Below, piece by piece: positions 1 to 14,035 of a stretch of DNA of 64,000 bases. The position numbers and the translations under genes are program-made. The notes beneath the pieces are model-generated. The model was given only the letters and a program-made list of their open reading frames with translations. It was not told the DNA's origin and ran no database searches. The stretch covers positions 927,149-991,148 of the forward strand of contig CAJNOP010000015.1 of NCBI GenBank assembly GCA_905250075.1. The letters run 5' to 3'. Origin of the DNA: Rotaria sp. Silwood1. Its lineage: Eukaryota; Rotifera; Eurotatoria; Philodinida; Philodinidae. How positions within the stretch are numbered: the first letter of the stretch is position 1; every line of letters begins with the position of its first letter.

Positions 1-2653
1 ATTCACGTGTTTTTATTTGACTATCATCATAGATACTTGTTGAATGTGGTTCTAAACTATCAGCTGTATATTTTAATTCATCTATACGTAATTTATATGC
101 TGGTAATAATTTTTCACTTGTACTTAATGATTGTTCATAGGCTTGTGATGAACGTGATACAGGTTCTAAACGTTGTTCATCTTCAATATTTATTTTAATT
201 TGTGTTTTTAATGGTGATAATAATGATTGATTTAATTGTTCTTTTTCAAGTTTTTCAATACGTTGTCGTTGTTGATAAATATGTTCTTGTGAATTTAAAA
301 GATTATTCATTAATTCATTTGATGTTAAATCTAATAAATTAACTGTATCAATAATATTTTTATAAACAAATACAAGAAATAATGTTGCATTATGTTCTTT
401 TTTCATATTATCATATAATGTTTCAAGATATTGTGATGTTTCAGTTAAATTTCTTACATATGTAAATATTTGTTGAACATCAATATGTATACGACGATTT
501 TGTTCTATGGTTTCATTAACTAATGAAAGTAATGTTTGAATTAATCCATTTAAATTTTTAGCATTTGTTGATGTTTGAATATATAACATTTGTAATTGAT
601 CAAAATTTTTTAGTAAATCATTTTGTAATAATTGACTTATATTTGATAATTTTATATCTGTTGTTTGTTTTAATGTAATACTTTGTTTTAATTTTGTACG
701 CATTAATGTTATATCATCAATGGATGAAACTTGTTCAGATATACGTTGAAGTTTATCATATGCTTGTTGAATATGTTTTTCCATTTGTAATGTACGTTGT
801 TCAAAATGAAATGTTTGATTATTAAGTTTATCAATTTCATTTAAATGTTTATTAAGATCATTACTTAATGATTGAAGATATGTATATAAATAAGATGATG
901 ATTGACTGAAATTTTTTATCACATTTTGTTCAGATACAATATCAAATCGTTGAAGTGTAGTATAAACACTAGTAAAGAAAATTAAACATGAGATTAATGA
1001 TAACAATTTAGTTAGGGCATAGTTAGAGATGTGTGAAAATCGATTCGAGATCCTAGGAAAGAGAAGTTGCTGCAACCAGTGCCGAGACAACGAGAAAAAA
1101 TTGTTAGAATCTGAACTCAAGATTATACGTAGATATTCTATAGTTTTAAGTGAGTCATATTTTATTTTATATCAATCAGATTATAATTTAAACAAAATGA
1201 CTTAAAAAAGTACTAGTCGTCATCTGCGTAAGTAAAAAAAAACAAACAAGTATTGAAGGATTTTTTTAGATGTGATACGGAGAAGTTCTGGATTAGCTTT
1301 CTTTTAGACCGACAGTATAACTGGACTACTAACAAAGAGGTTATCGGCACGAGGATCAAAAACCTTGGTCATTATAATCTGATGTAGAATTCTTATGCTT
1401 GCTATATAGTTTTGTGAATAAACACTTGATGGTTTCTAATGATCAAAACCTTTCAACTATTCAATCACTTTTGAGTCGAGACCATGTGCATCATATAAAT
1501 CCTAATCAGTAATGACTAATGTGAAAAAAAATGTCGACTGCTAAACTATTACTGTCAAGATATTGCATCTTTTTTTGGGTAGTTTTAAATACAATGCCAT
1601 GGTACTCCTTAAGAACATCCCAAAAACTGAATTTTGAACTTTTATTTACAAGTTTATACGAAAAATAGTCTTTAATAAGAATACTCTATTATGAAAGTTT
1701 TATATGTTTTGATTACTTCTATACTAAGGTACAGTTATGGTAAAACTATGGAGTGTTACATCATTTGTATACATCGATAACTTCTCATGCTATTTTTATA
1801 AAAGACAAACCATCAAAAGATATGATACGTTCACCATTAGGTATTTTTATTGACGGCTATTTTAATTCAAAATTTCAAATCAAAATTCAAAATTTCGTTT
1901 CCATGATAGGAAAATACGGCATTATACTTGAAAATATCTTAAAGAATGCTTTATCTCCACCGTAACAAGCTTGAGATCGATACTCTTTTTTCTGTAGTCA
2001 AAACTCAGGAGAGTCTACCTGTTGCATGTAGTCTCGACTTAAAAGCCGTTCAACAGATACGTGTCCTTTTGTATCTTTATACTCGTGACTGTTTTCTTTT
2101 GTCTGAAATTTAGTTGAAAATTCATTGACAACATACTTATCAATAAGATCAATGATATAAGTTGGATCATCATTTGTACGTTGTGTTAAATTAGCTGAAA
2201 ATGCTTCGATTTCATCAGCAAAGTCTTTCGTTAATTTTGTTTGTTCTTGTACACGTTCATATTCTTTTTGTACACGTTTTAATAATTGTTTAGCTTCTTC
2301 TTGTTCATGATTAATTTCAATTTGTGTTTGTTTAAAATCACTATCAAATTCATTCAATAAACGAGTTAAATTAGCAATTTGTTCATTAAGACAATATGAA
2401 CTTGATGGATTTTTATTTAATACACATCGACTATTTTTAGCACCAAGATTATTAACAAGTGAACGATATTCATTAGCACGTAAACGCATACGTTGTATAC
2501 GTTCATTAGCTGTACGACCTTGAGTTATTCGATCAGCATTGTCAATCGTTCGATTTATATTTACACGTAATTGATCAACATCATCAATTAATTGACGAGC
2601 ACACCAACCTTCCGGTACAACATTTGATTTATCACATGGAAGACAACCACGAC
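1..2653 (-). other. LAMA5: Laminin domain II/I coiled-coil coding exons (incomplete)
   Basis: Exon 2653-2005 begins with the last LE cysteines (GRGCLPCDK), continues with a hinge (VPEGWCARQLIDDVDQL) and then a long heptad-rich stretch. Exon 968-1 continues as an uninterrupted Leu/Gln/Lys/Glu-rich coil (for example IEKLEKEQLNQSLLS) and runs off the window. Two donors are possible for the first exon: CAG|GTAGAC at 2018 is the better consensus but gives phase 0, whereas GA|GTTTTG at 2004 gives the phase 2 that the next acceptor needs. I chose the latter; a missed small exon is the alternative. Confidence 0.8.
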
Positions 2654-5600
2654 CTAATATAAATGAAGAAAATATATTTATTTAATCAACTTTTTAAAGA
2701 TCCAACATTTTAATGAATAATTTCAGTTGTTAGTGACATGATTTTACAAAATAAAAAATACTTATATTTCTATCTTCGAGCATTTCTTTAAGCTTTCTGT
2801 TATGTAACAGATGTATGTTGAATCAGTCTAGATACTCTGGCAAACTCAATCCTATAGGTTTTGATTTCATCAAGTTATTATTGGAAAAACCAAGTGGTTT
2901 TGGAAATTAAATAGCGCGGTTTGTAAAGGAGTTTTTTTTGTTACAAAATCTTATGGATATAGTTAATGGCGTGGAATCTATTTCGAAATTCTTGGATATT
3001 TGTATAGACTTGCATGTATTAATTTTGTCTAAATGTCGAGACAAGATCATATCACTTATAGAGAGAATTATAAATTCATTGAAAACATTTTTGATAGATT
3101 TTTAAATCAATAAATCAATCTTAACGAACAAAATGTAAGATCAAGAGTGGCTATACTTGGTGTAATCTCAAATAATATGCATACTAAAATATTCTGATGA
3201 ATATATTCAGTTCAGAATATTCATCTGTCTATCTACTACATCATAAAAAATATTTTTTGTAGTGATTTCCAAAAGAACGAAAACTCGCACTGTTTGTTTG
3301 TCTTTAAATAATCACAACAATTGTAGTAAATTTATGTGATATACTTAAAGGAGATTTTATTTTTTGTTAACAAACCTTCAACAATTGTATAAAATTCTTC
3401 ACATTGATCACATCGTTCTCCTCGAACACCTTCAATACAATAGCATCGACCAGTTTGTGCATCACAACTCAATCCTGTATTGCTTAAATCTCTTACAGTT
3501 CCAAATCGATCACATTGACATGGTTTACATCCATTTTCAGTTAAATCCCAATAACCTGGTAGACAAACATCACAATTTCTAAAAAAAGAGAAACCCGAGA
3601 ACTTTCATATTATAAATTCATTAATATCTATTTTACCTTCCACCAACACCAGGTTTACATTGACATTGACCAGTATAAAGATCACATGATGATCCTATGC
3701 TACCCAAACCACAAGCACATGGTTTACATCCTTCATCATTACATGCATGATAACCATAATGATTATCTAAACAAACATCACATGTTACACCTGTTACACC
3801 TGGTTTACATTGACATCGTCCAGATATATGATCACATCTTAGTGAACCACATTGTGAACATGTACATGGTGCACAATATTTTGTTTGAATAGCATCACCA
3901 TAAAACCAATCTCTACAACGTTCACACATAGGTCCAGATGTATTATTTAAACAATTAACACAACGGCCAGTTTTTTGATCACAAGCATTCCAATCATATG
4001 GATCAATATTCGAATTACATTCACATGATAAACATCGACTACCAACTTTAGTTGGTTCACCCCAATATGCTAAAAGAAAAAATGAAATGTATTCAAAAAA
4101 TCTTGTCAGTACAGTCCTTTTGCGTTTAAAATATGGAACTCACATATGTTCTTTAGTCGCACTCGAGACGGACAACAGCAGACTTCAAAGCTTGTTCAGA
4201 TTTCATGGAACTTCAATTAGAATCCATCGAGTCCAAAATATTTGGATCCGATCAAATCATAATTTGATACTCTCAATGAAATTTTCTTAACGAAATCAGA
4301 TAAATATCCCGAAGGTACGAGATACTTTTTCCGTCTTTTTCTGTTCGGTGCTTAGCGCATCCTACATACATCTTACACAATTAGACAGGTTACAGTCACT
4401 TTCTAAGAATAATCGATTTCTCGAAAATTGATCTGTTTTCCATGTCGTACACTTGTTTAGATTACCAACGATATAGGAGTATCAAACTATCGCTGGTATG
4501 GTGCACATTATATCGAACGGTTCGAATCGCATAGTTTATTTATTGCTACATTTCGAATAGAAACTTTTTCTACGGTTTAGTTTATCATTATTTTTTCGTT
4601 GTATTCTTACTTGGGCATGATTGCTTTTCTGATGCCGGTTGTACGTGCTCATAATACTCATAGTAGACCGCAACACACTATTATATATTACAATAAGCTT
4701 AGGAACAGAAGTTTTGATTACTATTTATCAAAATTTATTATTTCATCAGCTTAAGGCTTTTATGTTGATCATATGATAACTGTACCAAATCACTGATCTC
4801 TGGAATATAAATGTTTACAAGCATATTCGGATCATTTGATTTTTGAGAAAGGTTTTGGGATATTCTCGATTTTTTTTATAACAGTCTAATCCTTGTTGTT
4901 ATTACAGCTTAACGCATATTCCTGTTACTAAGCAATTTTGGAAAAGTCATATGATGCCTGTTATCCTCGATTACTATGGAAACATGCTCAATGACTGTTA
5001 TCTCTTTCTCCATTGCTATGAAGGAAAGTCACAAAACTCCGACTTAAAACTTACACTAGCTATATTTTTTCTGGCAAAAAACATAATGTGAGTTCTACAA
5101 AAGAAAATACTTGTTATATCAATTTAAAATACCTGGATAACATGATTGACATTTATCACCATAATAACCTTGTTGACAAAAACATTTTGTTGTCTCACCA
5201 GTTGTTACATTCATTTCACAAGTTGATGCAAAATTATTTGATTCAATTGGTAATGGACATGCACAAATACGACATGATATATTTTGTGTTGGATTACCAT
5301 TATAACCTTGAATACAATTTTCACAATAAGTTCCTGTTGTATGATTTTGACATGCTAAACAATGACCAGTTTCAACATCACATATATCACTTTGTCCATT
5401 ACATTTACATGGTACACATATATAATTATGTGCACCATTTGTACCACTATATTGTTTATAATAACCTTGTGCACATGTTTCACATGATGTACCAGCATAA
5501 TTTGGTGGACATGAACATACTTCAATTGTACGTGCTAATGAACGTGGTGGTAAAACATTATTTGTTGATTTAAGATCAGCTTGTTGTAATTGAATAAAAG

Positions 5601-8600
5601 CAATTGAACTTGTTGTTGAATCTAATGAATATGGCCATGCAAGTATATGTAAACTTGATAGATTACTAAGTGTTTGTAAAAATGTTTCACGTGTAACAGC
5701 TGTTGATGAACGTGTTTGAAAACGAAAATTAGCTTCTTTTAATGTTATTGAAATATCTTCATCATGATGATTTGCTTCTAATGGTCGAGAATAATAATAA
5801 GCTATTGTTAAATCACGTCCACGAAGTATAACTAAAGGATGTTTATTTATACTTGTTTCATAATTATTTTTTGTTGATGTATAACTTAATTTAAATGTTA
5901 AATTTCCACCATAAGCAAGAATTTTATTTCCTAAATATAGTCTTGGTGCTGACCAATATATTGGTGATTGATCGTTATTATCATAATTCATATACATTGT
6001 TAAACGTCCTTCACGTCGATCAAAACGTATATTCGGTCGAGTTAATGACCAATCGGACATATTACGTATTGTTCGATAATTAAATAAACCTGAATGACAT
6101 TGTGTTGTTGCACCAAAACAATAACAATTAGTACAACCTTTTGAATTATCAGATAATAATGCAAATGTACCATCAATACATCGATCACATCGTGGTCCAT
6201 AAACATTTTCTTTACATAAACATGTACCTGTATATGTATCACATATTGGTTTAAGTGTACCATCGGAATCACAATCACATTTAAGACAACGTGGATAATC
6301 AAAATGACCTAGATAAAAATATATAAAATAGAAATTAAATTTCTATGTGATTATTTACAAACCTGGAGCACAACGATCACATGTTCGAGCACCAATATTT
6401 TCTCGACATGGACATTGACCTGTTCGAAGATCACAATCAAGACGTCCATTAATTACACCTTCAATTCGACATTGACAATCTTCACAACCAATTAATGGAT
6501 CTTTAATAGACACCAAGAAGCAAAGATATTTATTGTATAGAATAGATATACTTTACAAAATACAAGGGACATTAGAAAAATTTTTGTGAAACACGATCTA
6601 AAAGGAGTGTTGAAGTATCTCGGGTAGAAATTCGTATCTTCACCCACCTCTACAGATTGCGGTAAACGTTGTTGATATACTTCCTTATTGTATTCCTGGA
6701 AGATTAAGTAACACAAAAGTGAAGAAATGTCTTCCAAGATAGACAGAATAAAACGATATCCTTGTGATTAGCAACAGCAGTTACATCATGTTTCGGATTT
6801 TTACTTCACAGAGGATGCGCTAACAGCAGTTTCGCTTGGTTCTCAAAAATTGTCAATGAAGAAACAATAGATGTTGTCTAAGTAGTAATTGAAAATGATC
6901 TTCATTCTCACTATTGGCTCGCTAGCGTTCGATTTAATTGTTCACGACTATTTGAAGCTATGCAAAGTGTGTTCTCGATGGATATCTCATCAGTTAGCCG
7001 ATGATCAAAAACAGTCACCTATTTAATTTTGCTATGAGTCACTCAAATGATTCGAAGGAAGTCGATCTTATCGCATATTCGACTTAACTACTAGTGATGA
7101 TTTATTGTTCTATTATTATGATGTATAGCCAACCAAAGTCCATCGAAACCGAAATTTAAGTGCACGGATGGTGGCACCTTTCTTCATGAAATCTCGTATT
7201 CAAATGGTGAAAAAGTACCGATCTTCGAGATCTGATTTTTCATGATGATCACATGAGATCGAATAGAGTCTGGATTACTAACGAATTTTTAGCTGAAAAG
7301 TACGTGGGACCATATTCTGAAGATCTAAGTCTTGGATGTATTAGAACAAACCATCGATATCCTGACAAAAAAAAACGATTTCAAAAACTCCTTCAATAAC
7401 TGATTTATTCGAATGCACAAATGTTTTAAAGCTATAGAGCAGTACTTTGAAAAAATATACTAAAGGCAGTCTTTGATGACTTGTGTAAAGTGCTGATGAA
7501 ACAATTTTTGAAATGTTCTATATAACTTACCAAAACCATATGTTCGTGGAGCACATTGATCACAATAACGTCCAGTTACTCTTGATGGACAAATACAATC
7601 ACCTGTTAATTCATTACAAATCTTTGTTGGACATGTACATGGTCGACAATTTGGAAAACCCCAATATCCTGTTCGACAACGATTACATCGTCGACCAATG
7701 ACATTAGGTTTACAAGAACATTGACCACCATATGGTTCACATTGACTATTTGGATCTATTGAACCACGTACATCACACAAACAAGGATATGCTTGTTCAT
7801 TAAATGTAGCTGATAATGAATAAAGTGCTTGACGACAAAATGCAGTTGCTTGCTGAAGTTTTAAATCATAATTAGAACCTGATTTTCTTATACATTCTTG
7901 AACAAATTTTGAAGCTCGATCATTATCAACTGCAGCTGCTGCTGCCAATGATGATGGTGATGATACTACAGTTTTATCTGTTTTTGGTTCAATCTTTTGT
8001 GCTGTGAGATAATCAATAAGTAATGATGTATTTGGATTAACTAATGCTAAATAAGCAGTAAATTCTGGTTCATCAAGTCGAATAGCTGTCGAACCATTTT
8101 GAAGTGTAACTATTTGTGAACAACCACCTAATGTACGTCGTTGACATATAGGTGCATTTATTTCACCAATTTGACTATCACCTGTACGACTATAAAAAAT
8201 AACAGTTAATGGTATTGTATCTGATGTTGCATAAGAATTTAATTGATAATAATGAATATGAAATTGAAAAGTAGCTGGATAATTTTCTGGTTTTGCATAT
8301 ACATCAGTTAAACGTCCATAAACATAGATATTTGGTATAGAAAAATTTAATGGAACAACAGAAGTATTTGCTGGTGCTGATGGAAAATGACTTGTTTTTA
8401 AATGTTCATTATAATAATCTTCAGCTTGAAATATTTGAATAGGTGTTGTTGATAAACTACTTGATGGTCTATGGGAATCATCACACATAGATAAACCGTG
8501 TGAACTATCATCAGATGAACCACGTACACATGAAAATTTTGGTCGAAGAAGATCATAATTAAATTGAGAAACAGGTACAGCCGTTATTTTTTGTATACCT

Positions 8601-11600
8601 ATTGGACTACTTTTATCAGTTTGTTGAACAACATTTAATATAACTGTAGCACGTCGTGTATCAGTAACAGTCATTATTTTTGGTTTAGTTATTCGTTGAT
8701 TACCACTACTACTTAATGTTGTTACTATTTGTCGACATACAAATGTATATGGACATTCAGTAAGTACTAATGATCCAGGTACCATATCACCATCAATTGT
8801 TTGAACTCGAGCATATGATGTACCAGCATCAATAGTATGATAATCAACAAGAAGATAATATTGACCTGGTTTTGATAGAAACCAATCATAACGATAATCA
8901 CGACCACGTTCAATAGTTGTTAATGAATCAATTGATAATTCTTGAAGAAGATTTGTATCAACCATAAGTGTATTTGATACTGAACTTGATGATGGATGAC
9001 TTATACTGGACATACTAGTTAATGGTGGATAATAATATTGATAACATTCATCTTCATTATCTAATTCACATGGACGACCATAAGCAAATGCATCAGTTTG
9101 TTGAAGTGCTTGAGCTTCAATATAATCAATAGGAATAAAAACAATATAATCAACTAGAATTGGATCGATAGTTTTTAATGTTAATAAATATTCATTGTAT
9201 GGAGCAGCATCACTTGTTAAGAAAGTACCAGCGGTAGCATATGTAGCTTGACGATCTGATTGTGGAAGATCAATATCAAATGTTTGTGGTGCTGTTTGTT
9301 CAGTTTCTCGTACTGATGCAAAATTAACATTTATTTGAGGCATTTTATATTCTAAATTATTAATATTAACTGATGTTCTATTATATGTTTTATATCGAAT
9401 TAAAAGTCGATAAGCTGTTGGTTTCATTAATTGTATAGGTAATTGTACTTCCGATTGTAATGGTNNNNNNNNNNTTGCTGGTTGATTACATTCACGACCA
9501 ACAATTGATGGACGACAAACACATTGTCCTGTTTGCTTGTCACATATACTATGTAATGAACCACCAAGTGAACATCGACATGGTTCACAACCAAATATAT
9601 CATTGCGTTTTAATGAGTAATAACCATCCGCACATACATCACAACGTGCTGTAGAATTTTGAGTAGTTAATTTACATGGACATCGACCTGTAATTGAATC
9701 ACAAGTATTTAAATGAGCTAATGTACCATCATCCGAACAGTCGCATGGTTCACATCCTAATATAAAAAAAGTATTTCGTTTTTTCTTTCTTTTTGAAAAA
9801 AAATTATTTAATTGAATTGTTTTTTCTTTACCAAGTGGATTATTTGCTTTCATATTCCAAAAGCCTTCTTTACAACGATCACATTGTCTTCCTTCAACAT
9901 TTTGTTTGCATAAACATAATACACCTGGAATATTATGTCGACCACAACCAGGAAAATCATTTCGTACACCAGCTGGAACACATTTACATTCCTCGCAATA
10001 AGGAAAATTAAATAATCCTTTAAAAAAAAAATTAAGCAATTTCTATTAAATCAGTTGAAATTTTTAAAAAAAAATAAAGTCCATACCCAGTGCACATTCT
10101 TGACATTTTAGGCCTATAAAATTACTTTTACATATACATTGTCCTGTTGTTTGATCACAACTTAAGCCTAATGATCCATGCATATCACATGAACATGGAA
10201 CACATTCCGGATAACGAAAATAACCTTTTAAAAAAATAAATTTCGATCAATAAATCAAATAATCAAAAAAAGAATAAATTCTCTTTCTTTTACCAGGTGC
10301 ACATTGATTACATTGTCGTCCACCAAAATTTGGTTTACAATGACATTGACCACGTTGGTCACATGCTAGAAAAGAAAAAAGAGAATATAGCATTGAAGTA
10401 TCATGAGATATTCTCTGCAGTCTTCTAAAATTAATTTTTCCGTGAGTTCTCTAAAAAAAAATTCATCACTACCGACTCCAAACTAGACCAATCCTTCGTC
10501 AGAATATCTAGATGATAGTAAAACATAAATTTCTCTGTTGGGACTTGGCAATCTTTAAAAGAAAATGAATTTTAAGGTTGCCTTATTTTAAAGTTCGATT
10601 GTGTTGAAAATTTCACCATAGATACTTTTCATGCTATAAAGTGTAATCTGAAGTATTTGTGTTATTTTTTCGTAGTTAGAAAAATATTATTTAGAAAAAT
10701 CAGCCATATAAAGAATCAACGTAATATGAAGGGCGAATCTGTCCTGTTTTGCCTGATATAGCTGATATGATGAATATTCAGAAAGAGTGAATTTAAGGAG
10801 TGATCTTTTTGACACAATCTTAAACAAATTTTATACGTTATTAAATCTGAAAAGATTTTTTGACCGGCGTGATTTTTCATTCAAAAGTTTTCATCTTTGT
10901 AAAAACGAACCGTCATAAACAACTCCAGTTGCATCACAAGCACATGGTTCACATGTTGGATGATTGAAAAATCCAGGTGCACATTGTTCACATGTTAGTC
11001 CAGTAAAATTCGCTTGGCATAGACAAGCACCTGTGTCTTTATTACATACTTCCGGTGTTGAACCTAAATATCAATTTGATTAAAGATATTTATTTAGAAC
11101 GTTTTTTTTTTTCATTCTTACCATTATGATTGCAAACACATGGTAAACATCCTGGATATCCATAATGACCATTTTTACATGTATTACATGTTCGATTTTG
11201 ATAATTCAATCGACATGGACATTGACTTTTCATAGAAAAAAAAAAGAGTAAAATGAATTGAAAAAAGAAAAGTCAAGTAAAACATAGAATTATTTCATGC
11301 TTCTTGTCTTACCCAGTTTCAGTATCACATATATTTCCATCACTACCAGCTCGTTCACATTCACATGGAAGACAACCAGCTTTAAAATTATAATAACCAG
11401 GTGCACAACGATCACAATAATCTCCTTCAAAATTCATTTTACAGACACATCGACCAGAATCCGGTAAACACTTATGATCAGCTGTACCATTAACTGAACA
11501 TAAACATGGTTTACATCCAGCAGCATAATCGAAATATCCAACAGCACATTCATCACATTCTAAACCAGTAAATTGTGGTTTACATTCACATGTACCTGTG

Positions 11601-13548
11601 CCTTCAGCACAAGCACCAGTTGAAACTTTTAAATTACATTTACATGGTTGACACATATCAATATCACTAACTTTACGTGTAAAATTTCGAAAATATCCTC
11701 GTATACATCGTTCACAATTGATACCCTCCGTATGATGTTGACAATTAAGGCAACGTCCACCACCTTCATATTTTCCATGTATATCAATACTTAATTTTTC
11801 TTTTTCGACTTTTTCATCATAAACACATTCAGTTGAATGACCATAACATTGACATGGTTCACATTCAAATGCACCGTCATTTGAATCACGTGATTGACGC
11901 CATTTTTTTTGTACAAATGGTTCACAACATTCTTGACAATAATCACCACATGTATTATGACGACAACGACAAACCATTTTATTTGGAGTTTTTGAATGAG
12001 GTTTATCACATGATTCAGCATGACCTAGCAAAAGAAGAAAAGCTTGATTACAATTAAATTTTTGTATAATTAAGAGTATCTCACTCCGAGGATTTCTGGA
12101 AAATGGTTTATTAGAAAAATTTTAAATTTTTAGGATGGACAAGTTTTGAAGAATAAAGCAAAAGTTATTCTAGACTCAAAGTTTCGAGATACTATCTGCT
12201 ATGACATATTGAGAACACAACGGTGAAGAATCTTTCCCTCGTTCCTCTGAGATGCTATGTGCAACCAAGCTGAAATTTTTTTCAGGGATTAGATACTGTT
12301 TCGGATGACTTTTTTAAAATAGTTTGTCCGTCAAATAAATATCAAAGGTATCCTACTTAACCTTAAGGTCTCTCTTCTCAAAAATTGATCTCAAGTCTGG
12401 TTGTTTCAAATTGCATGACATTTTCAGGAGACTCTAGTCTGTAGTAAAGAGGGTTTTTATAGTTTTACAGTATGGATTTGTCAAGTAAATCAGTGAACAT
12501 TGATTCAGTGTGAGTTTTCGGTCTTTGATTCTCAATATAAGTTTCAATAAACTAACCATTGCATTGACAATGTCCACCAATACCAATATCTCTAATTGAA
12601 TAAAAATATCGTCGTGTTACTGATTTATCATGACTATCATGAGTAATTGAATGAGAATGTAATGTTGTTGGCCGAAGTAATCTTAAACGAACATTGGTTG
12701 CACGTGTCCATTGTTGTAGTGTATCACTATAGGAAAATTTTTTCATATTTGGTCGATCATTGATTAATGATACAACCATTTCACCTCTAAAAATATGAAA
12801 AATTTTACTTTTTTTTGTTATGAATAAAACACCAAAAAAAAACAATAAGGATTTACCCTTCTAATGGTATTCGACTAGCATATTTTGTTTCACAAACAAC
12901 CTCATCATCTCGTGAAAATGAATGATCATGTGATGGCTCCATACCAAAGATTGTACGACATTCGACATCACTAGCAAAATAATACCATGTTGAAAATGTT
13001 TTTCCATAATCAGTTGAACGTTCTAATGACCAAACAGCAGGTCGAGGTGAATTAGCCATACGAATATAAATATATGCTATATGATATTCTTGACCAAGAT
13101 TTATTGTTATATTTACTTTTTGATATTCAAGACCTCGTGATAATGGTGGTGACTAGAAATAAAATTATAAGATTTTTTTTTTTTTTATGAAATTTTTTTC
13201 TCATTTTCTTACCTGCCACCATCGATCTGTTCCATCAATTGTATAATTAACAATATGTTTTTTATCCGGAATATTATGATCACAATAATCACAATATTGA
13301 CCATAGATTAAATTTGAATCTTTATAATCTTTTTCATAAGGTGATGAACCAGTTAGTTTACAATACAATTCTTTTTTATATTTAATTTTATTCGGATTAT
13401 CTTTATCAATAAATTCACCACAGGTTGATGTTGCTGCTACAGTTATATGTTTTTCACGAGCAAGATTTAAATATGGTGGTCTTAAATTTTCACCAAAAAT
13501 GGTTGCAATAAGCCACCCAAGCAAGATTAGAAGTTCGCGTACAGACAT
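1..13548 (-). CDS. LAMA5: Laminin subunit alpha, alpha5/LanA-type, 5' part (partial gene)
   Basis: Basement-membrane laminin alpha chain, secreted. Sixteen exons read on the minus strand with matching phases: 13548-13213, 13152-12857, 12786-12557, 12024-11313, 11225-11122, 11063-10911, 10365-10294, 10224-10087, 10017-9832, 9756-7531, 6500-6363, 6308-5133, 4069-3637, 3578-3376, 2653-2005, 968-1. The start ATG at 13548 opens a signal peptide, then an LN domain, about 11 laminin EGF-like (LE) modules, a large domain IV, about 4 LE, an L4 domain, about 7 LE and the start of the coiled coil. This order (LN, LE, IV, LE, L4, LE, coil) is that of vertebrate alpha5 and insect LanA rather than alpha1/2. 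About 2,670 codons lie in the window; the rest of the coil and the LG1-5 globules must lie beyond position 1. The gap at 9465-9474 interrupts it. Introns of 0.5-1.1 kb (969-2004, 2654-3375, 4070-5132, 6501-7530, 10366-10910, 12025-12556) hold no further exon I can recognise. Identity is very sure; the alpha5-class assignment is inferred from domain order. Confidence 0.95.
5133..6308 (-). other. LAMA5: Laminin L4 (IV-A) domain-coding exon
   Basis: This exon carries two LE modules, the split LE module that hosts L4, the L4 beta-jellyroll (IYWSAPRLYLGNKILAYGG and similar strands), and the following LE modules (CSCPPNYAGTSC onward). The L4 core spans about residues coded by 6060-5540. An intact frame and preserved cysteine spacing argue for a functional domain. 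Donor at 5132 is GTATTT, phase 1, matching the acceptor at 4069. Confidence 0.9.
6575..6630 (+). repeat. Dispersed repeat in laminin intron (partner at 22345-22400)
   Basis: Contains ATCTAAAAGGAGTGTTGAAG within GTGAAACACG...TATCTCGGG. The reverse complement of 22345-22400 carries the same 19-20 bases with close flanks (GTGAAATACA...TATAGGGC). Old mobile-element remnant or shared regulatory piece. Confidence 0.5.
7531..9756 (-). other. LAMA5: Laminin domain IV exon with flanking LE modules
   Basis: This 2.2-kb exon encodes two LE modules, the large domain IV found in alpha3/alpha5/LanA chains, then two more LE modules. Recognisable domain IV segments include LLVDYHTIDAG, DYIVFIPIDYIEA, VILNVVQQ, FCRQALYSLSATFN and, just after it, RTGYWGFPNCRPC, which is nearly identical to vertebrate alpha5. 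The reading frame runs through the 10-N gap, but sequence expected between the last Cys of the preceding LE (ECNQPA) and the domain IV strand starting PLQSEV is absent. See the finding on the gap. Confidence 0.9.
9465..9474. other. Assembly gap (10 N) inside laminin domain IV
   Basis: Ten consecutive N interrupt the domain IV exon. The flanks read in one frame across the Ns, but family alignment from memory indicates that roughly 60 residues (about 170-190 bp) of the start of domain IV are missing, so the gap length is probably nominal. Confidence 0.95.
12557..13548 (-). other. LAMA5: Laminin N-terminal (LN) domain-coding exons
   Basis: Exons 13548-13213, 13152-12857 and 12786-12557 encode the signal peptide (hydrophobic LLILLGWLIATIFG) and the LN domain used for laminin polymerisation. 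Family hallmarks are visible: PPYLNLA near the start, GQYCDYC, DGTDRWWQ, ANSPRP, WSLERS, TRYFYSI-like VTRRYFYS and IGIGGHCQCNG leading into the first LE module. The ATG at 13548 is chosen because it gives a signal peptide directly followed by the LN start. The second exon ends in phase 2 and the third in phase 1, as needed to enter the next exon at 12024. Confidence 0.95.
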
Positions 13549-14035
13549 TGTTCAATCACACAACTGAACGTTGATGTCTATGCTTTAACGATAACGCGTA
13601 TATAAGAAGAAGACAAAAAGAACCTCAATGACCCGTATATATGACTATGTTTAAACCGTATACTGACCAACACAAAAAAGAAATAAGAACGATGGTGGTC
13701 GATAGTAAGAACATATGAATGTGGCCGCGCTTCATTTATCGTTGAGAAAAAGAACCGTATGTATATACGTATTTGTTCTTTCACTCAAAGATTGTACTTT
13801 GCTTGTTGCTTTCTTTCTTTCTCATTCACGATAATAGTAGACAAAAAAAAAGAATGAACATATATTCGATTCAATCGAATGACCGATATATATATATAAT
13901 GATGTAACAGTTGTTGGTGATATCATCATATTTTGATTAAACATAAAATATTTAAACTTTTAAGAAGACAAAAAGAAAAATGATTGCACGAATAGATAAC
14001 ACAACAATTTTACAGATAAAGAAAAAAAATACGCA
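13549..14035. other. Intergenic spacer: laminin 5' side and GPCR 3' side
   Basis: About 490 bp lie between the laminin start and the stop of the next minus-strand gene. The stretch must hold the laminin promoter/5' leader and the GPCR 3' UTR. I see AT microsatellite at about 13890 but no recognisable core element; no gene on either strand. Confidence 0.5.

Noticed and set aside
4500-4560. GGTTCGAATC-like T-arm of a tRNA in a laminin intron
   Set aside because: No acceptor stem, D-arm or anticodon arm at the required spacing.
5088-5573. 161-codon plus-strand ORF opposite the laminin L4 exon
   Set aside because: Shadow of the laminin frame; His/Tyr/Asn-rich artefact of antisense to LE cysteine codons, no family feature.
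6492-6737. 81-codon minus-strand ORF in a laminin intron
   Set aside because: Overlaps an exon in another frame and the dispersed repeat; no recognisable domain.
11833-12057. Plus-strand 74-codon ORF opposite laminin LE modules
   Set aside because: Antisense shadow of the laminin exon at 12024-11313.
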